64,000 bases of DNA from Pseudomonadota bacterium (GTDB lineage Bacteria; Pseudomonadota; Alphaproteobacteria; UBA2136; UBA6156), in assembly GCA_016125035.1 (NCBI GenBank), contig WGMN01000004.1, positions 30,432 to 94,431 of the forward strand, given 5' to 3'. Under the pieces are notes generated by a model. The model saw only the letters and a program-made list of their open reading frames with translations, was not told the origin of the DNA and ran no database searches. The position numbers and the translations under genes are program-made. Shown piece by piece: positions 15,543 to 25,276 of the stretch (position 1 is its first letter; each line of letters opens with the position of its first letter).

Positions 15543-17120
15543 ATGCCCCTTTCCATTGTGGCCAACCAGGCCGCCAGCTACGCCCAGGCAGGCATTAACG
15601 CGCGCAATGACGCGATGGTGAAGAACACGCAGCGCTTATCATCTGGCCTGCGGGTGTTCTCGGCCCAGGAAGATGCCGCCGCCACCGCCGTGGGCACCAG
15701 CTTGAAGATTGAAAACAGCACGCTGAAGGCGGCGACGCTGAATGCGTCTTCCGGTGCGTCTATGTTGCAGATCGCCGATGGTGCCATGGGCCAGGTGAGC
15801 GAACTGCTGACGCGCATGCTGACCCTGGCGCAGGCCAGTGCCAGTGGCCACATGGACGATGCCACGCGCAGCCTGACCAATGCTGAATTTTCCAGCCTGC
15901 AGAGCGAAGTGGACCGCATTGCGCGCAGCAGCGAATTTAACGGTGTGAACATGCTGGCCGGCAGCAAGACCTTTACCACCCCCACCGCCAGCGACCTGGT
16001 GGGTGCCGGGGTGACGGCCAGCCGCTTTGACCAGAACCTGGTGACCGGGGATGCCTCATTCCGCTTTACCTATGATGCCAGCACCGAGACCGCCACGTTG
16101 GCGCGCACAGATGGAACGGGGGTGAGCAGCCAGAGCATTCAGCTGACCTCTATTTTAAACACCATTGCCGGTACCGGCCAGAACCTGGACCCCTCGCAGG
16201 GCATGGACCTGGGCTTTGCCAGCCTGGGGGTGACCATGCACCTGGACAGCAACTTTGACCGTGGCACCGATATTGGGCCGGCCCCGGTGTTGACGGTGAA
16301 TGCCTCTAACATTGCCATTGCCACGCCGGCCTTTACCACCCAGGCCACAGGTGTGCCGCTGGCCACTGTGCCCTCGCTGGGGGCGCTGACCACCGGCTAT
16401 GACAACGCCAGCGGGGTGTTGACCGTGCCGGTGGTGAGTGATGGCACTAGCGTGAAGTTGGGTGCGTTGCCCGGAGTGAGTTACAAGGTGGGCAGCAACC
16501 CCCAAACCGCCAGCGGCGCGGCCAGTGACACCCTGGTGACCGCCGGCACCAACAGCGTGGGGATTTATGTGGATATGCCAGGAGGCGGCACCCAGCTGGT
16601 GGGGACCTGGACATCTGGCGCGGTGAGCACCACCAGTGCGGATACAGGCAGCCTGGCGTTGAGCCTGGGCAGCGGCGTGTTTGGCGCCGCCTACCAAGAT
16701 GACAACGGCGCCACCCGTTTGACCTACAAGATTGGCACCGGCATTGAGCCGGGCCGTGACATTTTGTACGTGGATGTGCCGGCGGTAACCTTGAAAGCCT
16801 TGGGGCTTGACGCCACCAACATAAGCACCCAGGGCAGCGCCTTGGGCGCGGTGGCAACCTTGCAGGGGGCCATGGACATTTTGAACCAGGGGCGCGCCAA
16901 CGTGGGGGCGCAACAGCTGCGCATGGAGCAGGTATCGAACAACCTGGGGGTGGTGAGCGAGAACAACACCAGTGCGATGAGTTCTCTGCTGGATGTGGAT
17001 GTGCCGGCGGAGATCTCTGACTTCACCAACAACCAGGCGATGCTCCAGGCCAGTGTGGCGATGCTGAGCAGGGCCAACCGTTTGCCCGACATGTTGATGG
17101 AACTGCTGAGGAACTCGTAA
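15543..17120 (+). CDS. fliC: Flagellin
   Basis: The filament protein is 525 residues. It has conserved D0/D1 helices at the N-terminus (NTQRLSSGLRVFSAQEDAA…MLQIADGAMGQVSELLTRM, SEFNGVNMLAG). A long Thr/Gly/Ser-rich variable centre (about residues 150-430) follows, and helical D1/D0 at the C-terminus (ENNTSAMSSLLDVDVPAEI…NNQAMLQASVAMLSRAN). It is longer than the typical alphaproteobacterial flagellin because of the surface domain. A sigma-54 promoter lies upstream, so it is a late gene. fliD and fliS follow. Confidence 0.94.
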   Translation: MPLSIVANQAASYAQAGINARNDAMVKNTQRLSSGLRVFSAQEDAAATAVGTSLKIENSTLKAATLNASSGASMLQIADGAMGQVSELLTRMLTLAQASASGHMDDATRSLTNAEFSSLQSEVDRIARSSEFNGVNMLAGSKTFTTPTASDLVGAGVTASRFDQNLVTGDASFRFTYDASTETATLARTDGTGVSSQSIQLTSILNTIAGTGQNLDPSQGMDLGFASLGVTMHLDSNFDRGTDIGPAPVLTVNASNIAIATPAFTTQATGVPLATVPSLGALTTGYDNASGVLTVPVVSDGTSVKLGALPGVSYKVGSNPQTASGAASDTLVTAGTNSVGIYVDMPGGGTQLVGTWTSGAVSTTSADTGSLALSLGSGVFGAAYQDDNGATRLTYKIGTGIEPGRDILYVDVPAVTLKALGLDATNISTQGSALGAVATLQGAMDILNQGRANVGAQQLRMEQVSNNLGVVSENNTSAMSSLLDVDVPAEISDFTNNQAMLQASVAMLSRANRLPDMLMELLRNS

Positions 17121-17163
17121 GGTTGGCGGGGAAAGGAATGATGAATGACGGAGTGGCATAACC

Positions 17164-17550
17164 TTGGCAAAGATCGGTCTGGCAGCGGAGCTTGCCAAAC
17201 AGGCCGCGCAAGCGGCGCGCGAGGAGATGGGCGAGCCCGCCAGGGAAGGTGGGGCGAAAAAGCCTGCCGAACCTTGGAAACCCGCGGTTTTGCCGAGCAT
17301 GTTCAGCCTGGACCAGGCGGTGGGCACCGCCGTGACCAGGGTGGCCGCCTACTACCGCAAGGCGTTGGCGCACGAGGGGCTGGATATGGCGGTGGTGGCC
17401 GATACGTCACAGGGAGCGCCTGTTTTTCAGGCAGATTTGCGCGAGGGCGGGACGGGGAAGGTGGTAAAAGCCTACACTGCCCCGGATTTGCTCGGTATGT
17501 TTGCGGCGCAGCAGAAGGTTACCGGGGTGGTCGTGGATGGTCAGGTATGA
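17164..17550 (+). CDS. FlaG-like or other small filament-associated protein
   Basis: The 128-residue ORF begins with TTG 17164 (GGAG 11 bases upstream); nearby ATGs are out of frame. An Ala/Glu-rich N-terminal half is followed by SLDQAVGTAVTRVAAYY and a segment GTGKVVKAYTAPDLLGMFA. The arrangement vaguely resembles FlaG (helix, then a short beta pair with an exit helix). flaG often sits between flagellin and fliD genes, as here. The assignment rests mainly on position. Confidence 0.4.
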   Translation: MAKIGLAAELAKQAAQAAREEMGEPAREGGAKKPAEPWKPAVLPSMFSLDQAVGTAVTRVAAYYRKALAHEGLDMAVVADTSQGAPVFQADLREGGTGKVVKAYTAPDLLGMFAAQQKVTGVVVDGQV

Positions 17551-17587
17551 CGATGACGGCACACAATAACAGCAAGGCAGGACGGCC

Positions 17588-19372
17588 ATGGCGCTAGGCA
17601 GTATCAACACCAGTGGGATCACCGTTGGCAGCGACGGTAAGTTGAGCGTATCCGGCTTTTCATCCGGCATTGACTGGAAGAGCCTGATCGACGCCCAGAT
17701 CGCCGCCAAGCGCGCCCCCGCCGTGACACTGGAAAACAACATTAAAACCAACAACACCCTGGCCACAGCCTACGGTGATTTGAAAACCAAGGTGCAGGCG
17801 GTGACCACCGCGTTGGATGCGTTGCGCGGCGCGCCGGGATCGACCACCAATGTGTTTAACGCCAAGACCGCCAGCGGCACCACTGCGGCGCTGGATACCG
17901 CGCCTTCGGGTTTTGTGCCGTCTTCCGTGGACAGCCTGGTGCTGACTTCCATCAGCAATACCGCCCAGGCCGCCACCCACACCTTTACCATTGAGCAGCT
18001 GGCCCAGGCCCACCAGATACGCACCGGCAGCTTTAGCAGCACCACCACCGCCCTGAGCGGGTTGGGCGCCACCGCCGGGACTTTTAGCATCAACGGCCAG
18101 AACATTGTGGTGAGCGCGAGCTCTACCCTTTTGGATTTGAAGAGCGCCATTAACAACTCTGGGGCCGGGGTGACCGCCACCATTGTGAGTGCGGATGCCG
18201 CCACCAACTACCTGGTGCTGACCTCGAACACCACAGGTGAAGACAATGCCATGACCCTGGGCGGCGATGGCGCCACCCTGGACAGCCTTGGCCTGACCAC
18301 CGGCAGCGGCACGGTGATCGCCAACGAGCTTAAGCCCGCCAAGAACGCGATTATTGATGTGGACGGTATTCCCGGCATTGAGCGTCAGACCAACCAGATA
18401 AGTGATGTGATTGACGGTGTGACGCTGAGTTTGCTTAAAGGCGAGCCCAACACCGAAATTACGCTGAAAATTGAGCCGGACCTGAACACCATTAAGACCG
18501 CTGTGGGCAACTTTGTGACCGCCTACAACGATTTGAGGACTTTTTACACCGATCAGCGCACCGCCAGCGACCGCAATGGCGATGGCACCGTGGACCCCAA
18601 CGAAGTTGGCCCCCTGGCCTACGACAGCATGATGCGCGAAGTGATGGGCAAGTTGGGAGACATTATGGCCACCAGTGTGGACAGCGCCGCCGATGGCTAC
18701 CAGAGTTTGAGCCAGATTGGTGTGGTGGTGCAGCAGGATTACAGCCTGGCGATCGATGACTCGATTATCGATAGCAAGCTTTTGACCAATGTGGACCAGG
18801 TGAAGAAGTTGTTCACCTTTAGCAGCAGCGTGAGCGACAGCCGCGTGACCGTGCTGGGCCGTACCGCCGACACCGCCAACGGTACTTATTACCTGAATGT
18901 GGCAGGTACCGATGTGGACGGCAACATTACCGACGCCAACCTGCAAACCAGCGCCGGAGCCGGAAGTGGTGGAGCCAGCGACGGCAGTGTGACCCTGGCC
19001 GGCAAGAGCCTGATTGCCAACGACACCACCGCCGCCAACGGGTTGCAGTTGTTTTTTAGCGGTGGGGCAAGCCTGGGCAGTGTGGACGACATTGCGGTGA
19101 CCGTGACGCGCGGTGTTGCCGACCAGTTTTATGACTACTTTAACAGTGTGACCACTGCCACTACCGGGCGTATTGATACCCTGGTGACTAACTTGCAGTC
19201 GCAGAACACCGATTACCAGAACCGGGTGGACACCATTGATGCCCGCCTGGAAACCACGCGGAGCACCTTGGAAGCCAAGTTCACCGCCATGGAAACGGCG
19301 TTGGCCAAGTTGCAGAGCGTGCAGAGCACGGTGCAGGGTTTTATTGACGCCGGCAACAAGAGCAGTAACTAG
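17588..19372 (+). CDS. fliD: Flagellar filament cap protein FliD
   Basis: FliD caps the growing filament and helps flagellin fold into place. The N-terminal domain shows VSGFSSGIDWKSLIDAQIAAKRAP, the middle has the paired beta repeats TFTIEQLAQAHQI and LLDLKSAINNSGAGVTATIV, and the C-terminus is a coiled helix with FTAMETALAKLQS. It is 594 residues and complete. The gene begins 37 bases after the FlaG-like ORF and is 2 bases from fliS. Confidence 0.95.
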   Translation: MALGSINTSGITVGSDGKLSVSGFSSGIDWKSLIDAQIAAKRAPAVTLENNIKTNNTLATAYGDLKTKVQAVTTALDALRGAPGSTTNVFNAKTASGTTAALDTAPSGFVPSSVDSLVLTSISNTAQAATHTFTIEQLAQAHQIRTGSFSSTTTALSGLGATAGTFSINGQNIVVSASSTLLDLKSAINNSGAGVTATIVSADAATNYLVLTSNTTGEDNAMTLGGDGATLDSLGLTTGSGTVIANELKPAKNAIIDVDGIPGIERQTNQISDVIDGVTLSLLKGEPNTEITLKIEPDLNTIKTAVGNFVTAYNDLRTFYTDQRTASDRNGDGTVDPNEVGPLAYDSMMREVMGKLGDIMATSVDSAADGYQSLSQIGVVVQQDYSLAIDDSIIDSKLLTNVDQVKKLFTFSSSVSDSRVTVLGRTADTANGTYYLNVAGTDVDGNITDANLQTSAGAGSGGASDGSVTLAGKSLIANDTTAANGLQLFFSGGASLGSVDDIAVTVTRGVADQFYDYFNSVTTATTGRIDTLVTNLQSQNTDYQNRVDTIDARLETTRSTLEAKFTAMETALAKLQSVQSTVQGFIDAGNKSSN

Positions 19373-19374
19373 GC

Positions 19375-19833
19375 ATGACTGACCCGCGCAACCTGACCCA
19401 TGAATACCTGCGGCGACAGATTGAAAACGCCACGCCCGCGCAGCAACTGGTGCTGCTTTATGACGGCGCGATTAAGTTTGTGCTGCGGGCGCGTGAGGCG
19501 ATTGGCCAAGGGGACATTGAAGGCCGCTACAAGGCCAACCGGCGGGCGATGGAGATTGTAGGGTATTTGCTGGAAATTTTGGACATGGAGAAGGGAGGCG
19601 AAGTGGCCGCCCGCCTGCAGCGGATTTATACCTTTGTGTTGAAGAAGCTGATGGAAGTTGACTTTAAGAACGATACCGCCAGCTGTGATGAGGTGGTGGA
19701 ACACTTGCGCACCTTGCGTGCCAGCTGGTACCAGCTGGCCGAGCGCAACGCCATGCAGACGGCGGTGCCTGCCGCGGCCCCCGCCGCCAGCCAGGATGAG
19801 GCTGTGCCGGTGCGGCGCAGTGCGGTGGCCTAA
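19375..19833 (+). CDS. fliS: Flagellin export chaperone FliS
   Basis: FliS binds unfolded flagellin in the cytoplasm and prevents early polymerisation. The family core NATPAQQLVLLYDGAIKFVLRA and the helical segment NRRAMEIVGYLLEILDMEKGG are evident. An Ala/Pro-rich tail of about 25 residues is added. It directly follows fliD, as is common outside many alphaproteobacteria. Confidence 0.92.
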   Translation: MTDPRNLTHEYLRRQIENATPAQQLVLLYDGAIKFVLRAREAIGQGDIEGRYKANRRAMEIVGYLLEILDMEKGGEVAARLQRIYTFVLKKLMEVDFKNDTASCDEVVEHLRTLRASWYQLAERNAMQTAVPAAAPAASQDEAVPVRRSAVA

Positions 19834-19941
19834 AATAATGTAATTTCAGCTATATGGCGGTTTGGCGGGCAGGGGCCTTTTTTTTATGGACTGCCTTTGG
19901 CACAATGCACAAAATGACAATAACAAGGAAAGCCCCCGTTG

Positions 19942-20493
19942 ATGGCTGACGAAGCCACCCCCGCGCCGGAGAAACAGGAGGCCGCCGCCGAAGGCGAGCA
20001 GGCCAAGCCCGCCGGCGAAGGTGCCGAGGGGGCCGTGCCCGAAGATGCCGGCAAGGCCAAGAAAAAGCGCATGCTGATGATCGTGAGCGGCATTGTGGCC
20101 GTGGTGGGCATTGTTGTGGCGGTGGGCGTGGTGTTTTTTGTGGGCGGCGGCAAGCATGAAGACCAGGTTGCCACTTCTGCGCCTGAAGTGGCGATGATGG
20201 ATATTCCCGAATTTACCGTGAATTTGCTGGGCGAGGAGCCTTCCACCCAGCACTTTATGAAAGTGAAATTGGCGCTTGAGCTGGGACGCAAGGAAGACGT
20301 TGCGGTGGTGGAAAAGCTGCTGCCGCGCCTGCAGGATGACTGGAACGGCTTTTTGCGCCAGTTGCGGCCTGCCGATTTGCAGGGCAGTGCGGCGTTGTTC
20401 CGCGTGAAGGAGGGGCTGTTGCGCCGCGCCAGCCAGAGCATGGAGCCCGCCACCATTAAGGCGGTTTACGTGCGCGAACTGGTGGTGCAGTAA
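19942..20493 (+). CDS. fliL: Flagellar basal body-associated protein FliL
   Basis: FliL surrounds the stators and supports torque. The protein has an Ala/Glu/Lys-rich cytoplasmic start, one membrane helix (IVSGIVAVVGIVVAVGVVFF, residues about 47-66), and a periplasmic domain with FTVNLLGEEPSTQHFMKVKL and a helix ending in VKAVYVRELVVQ-like sequence. ATG 19942 has AAGGAAA upstream. It heads the fliL-fliM block. Confidence 0.92.
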   Translation: MADEATPAPEKQEAAAEGEQAKPAGEGAEGAVPEDAGKAKKKRMLMIVSGIVAVVGIVVAVGVVFFVGGGKHEDQVATSAPEVAMMDIPEFTVNLLGEEPSTQHFMKVKLALELGRKEDVAVVEKLLPRLQDDWNGFLRQLRPADLQGSAALFRVKEGLLRRASQSMEPATIKAVYVRELVVQ

Positions 20494-20565
20494 AGAGCGC
20501 CGCACACCCTGTATATTGAAGGGATGGTATGTTAGACTGGCACACACAACAACAACCGTAGCCCC

Positions 20566-21657
20566 ATGAGCGACCAGACAGACGCCCCGCAAAAGAGCGA
20601 AGAAGAGCTGCTGAAAGAGTGGCAGAACATGGCCAGCGGCGATGCCGCGGGCAGCGATGGCGCGCCTGCGGGGGAAGGGTCGGTTGAAGGGCAGAAAATT
20701 CTCGACCAGAACGAAATTGACAGCCTGCTGGGGGTGGACAAAGGCGCAGGTGACGGCCAGAGCCGCGGGGTGAAGGCCCTGCTGGACCAGAGTGTGGTGA
20801 ACTACGAAAAACTGCCGATGCTGGAGGTGGTTTACGATAAGTTTGAGCGCATCCTCTCTACCAGCTTGCGCCACTACACCGCCGACAACGTGGACGTGAC
20901 GGTGATGAACATGACCAGCGTGCGCTTTGGCGACTACCTGAACCAGATACCGCTGCCCGCGGGCATTGTGGTGGTGAATGCGGTGGGGTTGGATGACTAT
21001 GTGCTGCTGGTTTATGAGAGCAGCCTGATCTATGCCGTGGTGGATGTGATGCTGGGGGGGCGGAAATCGAAGCCCGTGCCGATCAGCGGGCGGCAGTTCA
21101 CCGCCATTGAGCGCAAGATTTTGGACACCTTGACCGAGATTGTGTTGAAGGATCTGGGAGAGTCATTCGGGCCGATCGCGCCGGTGCAGTTCAAGGCCGA
21201 GCGCATGGAAGTGAACCCGCGCTTTACGGTGATCAGCCAGGAGGCCAACGTGGCCATTTTGGTGACCGTGAAGGTGAACCTGGAAGGCCGCGAGGGCAAA
21301 ATGCAGTTTTGTTTGCCCTATGCCACGTTGGAGCCTATCCGTGAGCAGCTTTTGCAGCAGTTCATGGGGGAGAAGTTCGGCCAGGACAACATCTGGGAAA
21401 ACCACCTGAGCCAGGAGCTTTATCATACCACCATGCGGTTGGACGCGGTGTTGGACAAGATGACGTTGCCGCTCTCGGAAGTGTTGGAATGGCGCGTGGG
21501 TGACACCGTGGTGCTGAATGCGCGCGAGTACTCGCCGATACAGCTGGAATGTGGCGGTGTGTTGAAGTTGGTGGGGACGATGGGGAGGTCTCTGGATTTT
21601 AAAGCGGTGAAGGTGAACCATACCATTACTGATTTGAACAACATGAAGCAAAGTTGA
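20566..21657 (+). CDS. fliM: Flagellar motor switch protein FliM
   Basis: FliM forms the C-ring and binds CheY-P. The N-terminal CheY-binding peptide DQNEIDSLLG lies near residue 45, after an acidic extension longer than usual. The middle domain has the GGRKSKP motif, and the C-terminal SpoA domain includes EWRVGDTVVLNAREYSPIQL. It is 363 residues. The next gene starts 1 base later. Confidence 0.96.
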   Translation: MSDQTDAPQKSEEELLKEWQNMASGDAAGSDGAPAGEGSVEGQKILDQNEIDSLLGVDKGAGDGQSRGVKALLDQSVVNYEKLPMLEVVYDKFERILSTSLRHYTADNVDVTVMNMTSVRFGDYLNQIPLPAGIVVVNAVGLDDYVLLVYESSLIYAVVDVMLGGRKSKPVPISGRQFTAIERKILDTLTEIVLKDLGESFGPIAPVQFKAERMEVNPRFTVISQEANVAILVTVKVNLEGREGKMQFCLPYATLEPIREQLLQQFMGEKFGQDNIWENHLSQELYHTTMRLDAVLDKMTLPLSEVLEWRVGDTVVLNAREYSPIQLECGGVLKLVGTMGRSLDFKAVKVNHTITDLNNMKQS

Positions 21658-21658
21658 G

Positions 21659-22183
21659 ATGGATCTTTATCTGAACATTTTAAGCGTGGTGCTGTTGGGC
21701 CTGGTGGCCGGCCTGCTGATGGCGTTGTGGTGGCAGCTGCGTGACTGGAAGGCCAGTGTGCGCGAGGCCCCCTTGCTGGCCGAAACCATGGCCGAACAGC
21801 TGATGGCCGCGCGGCGCGGGCTGGAGGAATTGAAAAAGAACCTGGTTGCGCATGGGCCCGAGCTTTCTGGCCTGTTGAGCGAAGGTGGGAAAGTGCGGGT
21901 GGAATTGCAATTTTTACTGCAGCGGGCAGAGCAGCTGGCTGCCAAGCTGGAGGCCGGGCAGCCCCCACGGCGCGGTGAAGTGGTGGCAATGGTGGAAGAG
22001 GTGGCGGGGGCCAACGGCAAAGCGGTGCAGCTGAGCGAGCCTTCTCATGACCCGTTGGAAGACCTGCTGGCCGGGTTGCAGCAAAAGCCCGACAACGTGA
22101 CGCCGATGCGCAAGCCCGGACGTAAGCGCATGGGGCCGGTGACCCAGGCGGAGCTTGAATTGCAGCAGAAAGTGGCCGGTTGA
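21659..22183 (+). CDS. DUF6468-type flagellar protein
   Basis: The 174-residue protein has an N-terminal membrane anchor (LNILSVVLLGLVAGLLMALWW) and a cytoplasmic coiled coil with REAPLLAETMAEQLMAARRGLEELKKNL, the pattern of the alphaproteobacterial DUF6468 family found next to fliM/motE. Its exact role is not known. It overlaps the next gene by one base (TGATG). Confidence 0.7.
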   Translation: MDLYLNILSVVLLGLVAGLLMALWWQLRDWKASVREAPLLAETMAEQLMAARRGLEELKKNLVAHGPELSGLLSEGGKVRVELQFLLQRAEQLAAKLEAGQPPRRGEVVAMVEEVAGANGKAVQLSEPSHDPLEDLLAGLQQKPDNVTPMRKPGRKRMGPVTQAELELQQKVAG

Positions 22184-22773
22184 TGTTGCGCCTGTGCTTG
22201 GCCTTGGTGCTGCTGGCAGGGCCATTGGTGGCCCCGTTGTGGGCCGAAGAAACAGCGGCCAAGCCCAAGGAAGGCGAAGCCGCCGCCAGTGCCGGAGATG
22301 CGGCCAAGGATGAGGGCGGTTTGCCCGCCAACCAGGAGCGGGTTTACAGCCCCACCGAAACCCAGCTGCTGATGGAGCTGGAGCAGCAGCGGGTGGAGTT
22401 GGAGCGCCACACACAAGCGGTGGAGTTGCGCGAAAAGTTGGTGGATTTGATGGAACAGCGCCTGAACGGGCGGGTGGCCGAGCTGCAGGCCTTGAAAACC
22501 GAGCTGGAAGGGTTGTTGAAGAATGTTTCGGGCAAGGATGACAAGGAACTGGACCAGCTGGCGAGTATTTACGGCGCGATGAAGCCCGCCACTGCCGCCG
22601 GGGTGTTGAACAAGTTGGATAATGCCATTGTGCTGGATGTGCTTAAGCGTATGCCGCCGAAGAAGAGTGGCAAGATCATGGAATCGCTCGATCCGGCCAA
22701 GGCGCGCGTGCTCTCGGAAATGATGGCTGACCAGACGCCGTTGCCGCAGGTGAGCCCCACCACCCCCCTCTAA
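22183..22773 (+). CDS. motE: MotE-like periplasmic/MgtE-N-domain flagellar protein
   Basis: It starts with a signal peptide (MLRLCLALVLLAGPLVAPLWA). A long coiled coil (about residues 55-110) and a helical MgtE-N-type domain with LASIYGAMKPATAAGVLNKLD and RMPPKKSGKIMESLDPAKA follow. This is the layout of MotE, the chaperone of the periplasmic stator protein MotC in alphaproteobacteria. No motC is present in the window, so the role is inferred. Confidence 0.72.
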   Translation: MLRLCLALVLLAGPLVAPLWAEETAAKPKEGEAAASAGDAAKDEGGLPANQERVYSPTETQLLMELEQQRVELERHTQAVELREKLVDLMEQRLNGRVAELQALKTELEGLLKNVSGKDDKELDQLASIYGAMKPATAAGVLNKLDNAIVLDVLKRMPPKKSGKIMESLDPAKARVLSEMMADQTPLPQVSPTTPL

Positions 22774-22973
22774 TGGGGAAAATGTAAGGTTGCCGAGGGG
22801 CCACGGTAGGGCGGGGGAACTGGTTGCGGGGCTGGAAAAGCCTCGCCACTTTGCTTACGATGCGGACAACGGAGCCCCTGTCAGGTTTGATTTGCGGAGG
22901 CCCCCAAGAGTTTACCAGAGGTTGCGCAGGCCCCCATGTTTGCCAACACCCAAGAACAATAAGGACGAGACTT

Positions 22974-23360
22974 ATGCCCGTAGACAAGAATATGCGGATT
23001 CTGGTGGTAGATGATGCCCAGACCATGCGGCGCATTATTGTAAACCTGCTGCGCCAGTTGGGCTTTACCAACATGGTGGAAGCTGATGACGGCACCACCG
23101 CCTGGGACCGTTTGCTGGCTGAACCGGTGGACTTTGTGATTTCTGACTGGAACATGCCCAAGATGACCGGCATCGATTTGCTGAAAAAAGTGCGCAGCGA
23201 AGACCGCTTTAAAGCGTTGCCCTTTATTATGGTGACCGCCGAAGGCAAACGCGAGAACGTGATCGCCGCGGTGCAGGCCGGGGTTTCCAACTATATCGTC
23301 AAGCCTTTCAACGCCGCCACGTTGAAGGAGAAGCTGACCAAGGTTGTCGGTGATTTTTAA
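22974..23360 (+). CDS. cheY: Chemotaxis response regulator CheY
   Basis: The single receiver domain (128 residues) shows ILVVDDAQTMRRI with the acidic pair, the phospho-acceptor Asp in DFVISDWNMPKMTG (about residue 58), the switch Thr/Ala in IMVTAEG and Lys in NYIVKPFNAATL. I used ATG 22974 with AAGGACGAG upstream; upstream in-frame sequence is non-coding. CheY-P binds FliM and is dephosphorylated by CheZ, encoded next. Confidence 0.96.
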   Translation: MPVDKNMRILVVDDAQTMRRIIVNLLRQLGFTNMVEADDGTTAWDRLLAEPVDFVISDWNMPKMTGIDLLKKVRSEDRFKALPFIMVTAEGKRENVIAAVQAGVSNYIVKPFNAATLKEKLTKVVGDF

Positions 23361-23404
23361 CAACAACAAACCTGTAAACTTGTTTAACAAAAAGGCCGCG
23401 TAAC

Positions 23405-24109
23405 ATGCCCGAACTTACCCTTAGCCAGCGTATTGCAATGCTGGAAGCAAGCCAGACCGGCGATACCATCCCCGCCCAGCAGGTGTGGGACTTGGTGGAA
23501 GCGGTGAAGACCATGTTCGGCCAGCACGATGTGAGCAAGGGGGCGCAAAGCACCAGCCAGCTTTATCATGAGCTGGGAGAGCTGGCGAAGTTCATCTCTG
23601 CCGCGAAAAAAGAACTGCAGCAGGTGAAGGAAAGCGACATTGCCAACCAGCAGTTGCCCACCGCCAGCAACCACCTGGATGCCATTGTGCAGATGACCGA
23701 GCAGGCCACCGGCAAGATTATGGATGAGTGCGACAAGCTTTCCACCTTCCACAATAACATCCGCGAGCGTCTGGTGAATATGGACCCGCCGCTGGACCCC
23801 GATGCCCTGGCCGGTGTGGATGATGGCATTACCGAGGCGATGACCAGCATCACTCACATTTACGAGGCCTGTAACTTCCAGGACATTACCGTACAGCGTA
23901 TCCAGAAAGTGGTGAAAGCCTTGCAGGAAGTGGAGCGTCAGGTATTGCGCATGGTGGTGGTGTTTGGCCTGATGGAAAACGAAGGCAAACTGGACGACGC
24001 CACCAAGGCTGAACTGCAAGAAGACGCCGCCTTGCTTAACGGCCCGCAGCTGAGCGGCCAGGGGCTGGAACAGGACGACATTGACGATATACTTAGTAAG
24101 CTTTTGTAA
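23405..24109 (+). CDS. cheZ: CheY-P phosphatase CheZ
   Basis: CheZ speeds CheY-P dephosphorylation. The long helices end in the family active-site region YEACNFQDITVQRIQKV, with the catalytic Gln in NFQDITVQR. The protein finishes with the CheY-binding peptide DIDDILSKLL. It is 234 residues. Its presence is notable because many alphaproteobacteria lack CheZ. It overlaps cheB by one base. Confidence 0.93.
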   Translation: MPELTLSQRIAMLEASQTGDTIPAQQVWDLVEAVKTMFGQHDVSKGAQSTSQLYHELGELAKFISAAKKELQQVKESDIANQQLPTASNHLDAIVQMTEQATGKIMDECDKLSTFHNNIRERLVNMDPPLDPDALAGVDDGITEAMTSITHIYEACNFQDITVQRIQKVVKALQEVERQVLRMVVVFGLMENEGKLDDATKAELQEDAALLNGPQLSGQGLEQDDIDDILSKLL

Positions 24110-25146
24110 TGGCTGAACCTATTCGCGTATTGGTGGTGGATGACTCCTCGTTTATGAGGGGGGCCCTGGTGCGCATGATTGAGCGTGATCCGCGCTTTAA
24201 GGTAGTGGATGTGGGCCGCAACGGCCGCGAAGGGGTGGAAAAAGCCCAAGCCCTGAAGCCCGATGTGATGACGCTGGATATTGAAATGCCCGAAATGAAC
24301 GGGCTGGAAGCGTTGAAGGAGATTATGGCCAGCGTGAAGACGCCGGTGATTATGGTCTCGACCCTGACCGAAGCCGGCGCTGAGAGCACCATGAAGGCGT
24401 TGGAGCTGGGAGCGGTGGATTTTTTGCCCAAGGCGTTGAGCGACAAGGACAACAATATTTTTAAGGGTGCCGAGAATTTGCACGAGAAATTGCTGGCCGC
24501 CACCGGGGCGAGCAAGACCTCGCGCATAAGTGCGCCGGCGCCCTTGAAGGTTGGGTTGCCGCCGGTAAGCGGGGTGACCAAAGTGGATGCGCGGATTGTG
24601 GTGATTGGAAGCTCTACCGGAGGGCCAAAAGCCTTGCAGACGGTGATTAGCCAGTTGCCGAAAAACCTGCCGGTGCCGGTGGTGGTGGCGCAGCACATGC
24701 CCGCACAATTTACCAAGGCGCTGGCCCACCGTCTGGACGAAACCTGCACGCCGACGGTGAAGGAAATTGCCCACGGTGAGGTGATGCAGCCGGGGGTTGT
24801 TTATATTGCGCCGGGAGGCTACCACCTGCGGGTGGGTGCCACCGGGGTGAGCGTGGATGAAGACAAGGGTGAGAGCCCTTACAAGCCCAGTGTGGATGTG
24901 CTGGCGGAAAGCGTGCGCACCACCCTTGGCAAGCATGTTCTGGCGGTGATGTTGACCGGTATGGGCAATGACGGCACACGCGAGTTTGTGGCGTTGAAAA
25001 AAGCCGGGGCGCACGTAATTGCGCAGGACCAGGCCAGCAGCGTGGTGTACGGCATGCCGCGTGCGGTGCTGGAGGCTGGTGGCGCGGATGAAGTGCTGCC
25101 GTTGGAGAAAATCGGCATGCGCATACGTGCCCTTTTAGGGGTTTAG
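24109..25146 (+). CDS. cheB: Chemotaxis response regulator protein-glutamate methylesterase CheB
   Basis: CheB removes methyl groups from receptors when phosphorylated. The receiver domain has VLVVDDSSFMRGALVRMI and the acceptor Asp in VMTLDIEMPEMNGLEAL. The esterase domain has the catalytic Ser in VIGSSTGGPKALQ, His in AQHMPAQFTKA and Asp in LTGMGNDGTREFV. It is 345 residues and complete. Confidence 0.97.
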   Translation: MAEPIRVLVVDDSSFMRGALVRMIERDPRFKVVDVGRNGREGVEKAQALKPDVMTLDIEMPEMNGLEALKEIMASVKTPVIMVSTLTEAGAESTMKALELGAVDFLPKALSDKDNNIFKGAENLHEKLLAATGASKTSRISAPAPLKVGLPPVSGVTKVDARIVVIGSSTGGPKALQTVISQLPKNLPVPVVVAQHMPAQFTKALAHRLDETCTPTVKEIAHGEVMQPGVVYIAPGGYHLRVGATGVSVDEDKGESPYKPSVDVLAESVRTTLGKHVLAVMLTGMGNDGTREFVALKKAGAHVIAQDQASSVVYGMPRAVLEAGGADEVLPLEKIGMRIRALLGV

Positions 25147-25161
25147 GTAAGACCTTTGTTG

Positions 25162-25190
25162 CGGGGCGGCCGGGGTGGCCGCCCTTTGTT
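25162..25190 (+). terminator. Probable terminator between cheB and cheA
   Basis: GGGCGGCC and GGCCGCCC enclose GGGGT and are followed by TTTGTTTGT. The T-run is interrupted, so termination may be partial. Confidence 0.6.
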
Positions 25191-25276
25191 TGTGCAAGGG
25201 GGTGCCGGGGGTGCGGGGGTTGGATTAGGATGGTGCTAACAATGCATAACAAAAGAGGAAACCCCGGGCCGTGAAT

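Noticed and set aside
17145..17597. ATG-started frame between flagellin and fliD
   Set aside because: Composition (Gly/Arg-rich, low complexity) is that of a shadow frame; the overlapping TTG frame at 17164 has normal protein character.
19885..19915. TTTGGCACAATGCAC ahead of fliL as a sigma-54 promoter
   Set aside because: The -24 half TGGCAC is present but no TTGC element lies at the required spacing. The same holds for CTGGCACACAC before fliM near 20540.
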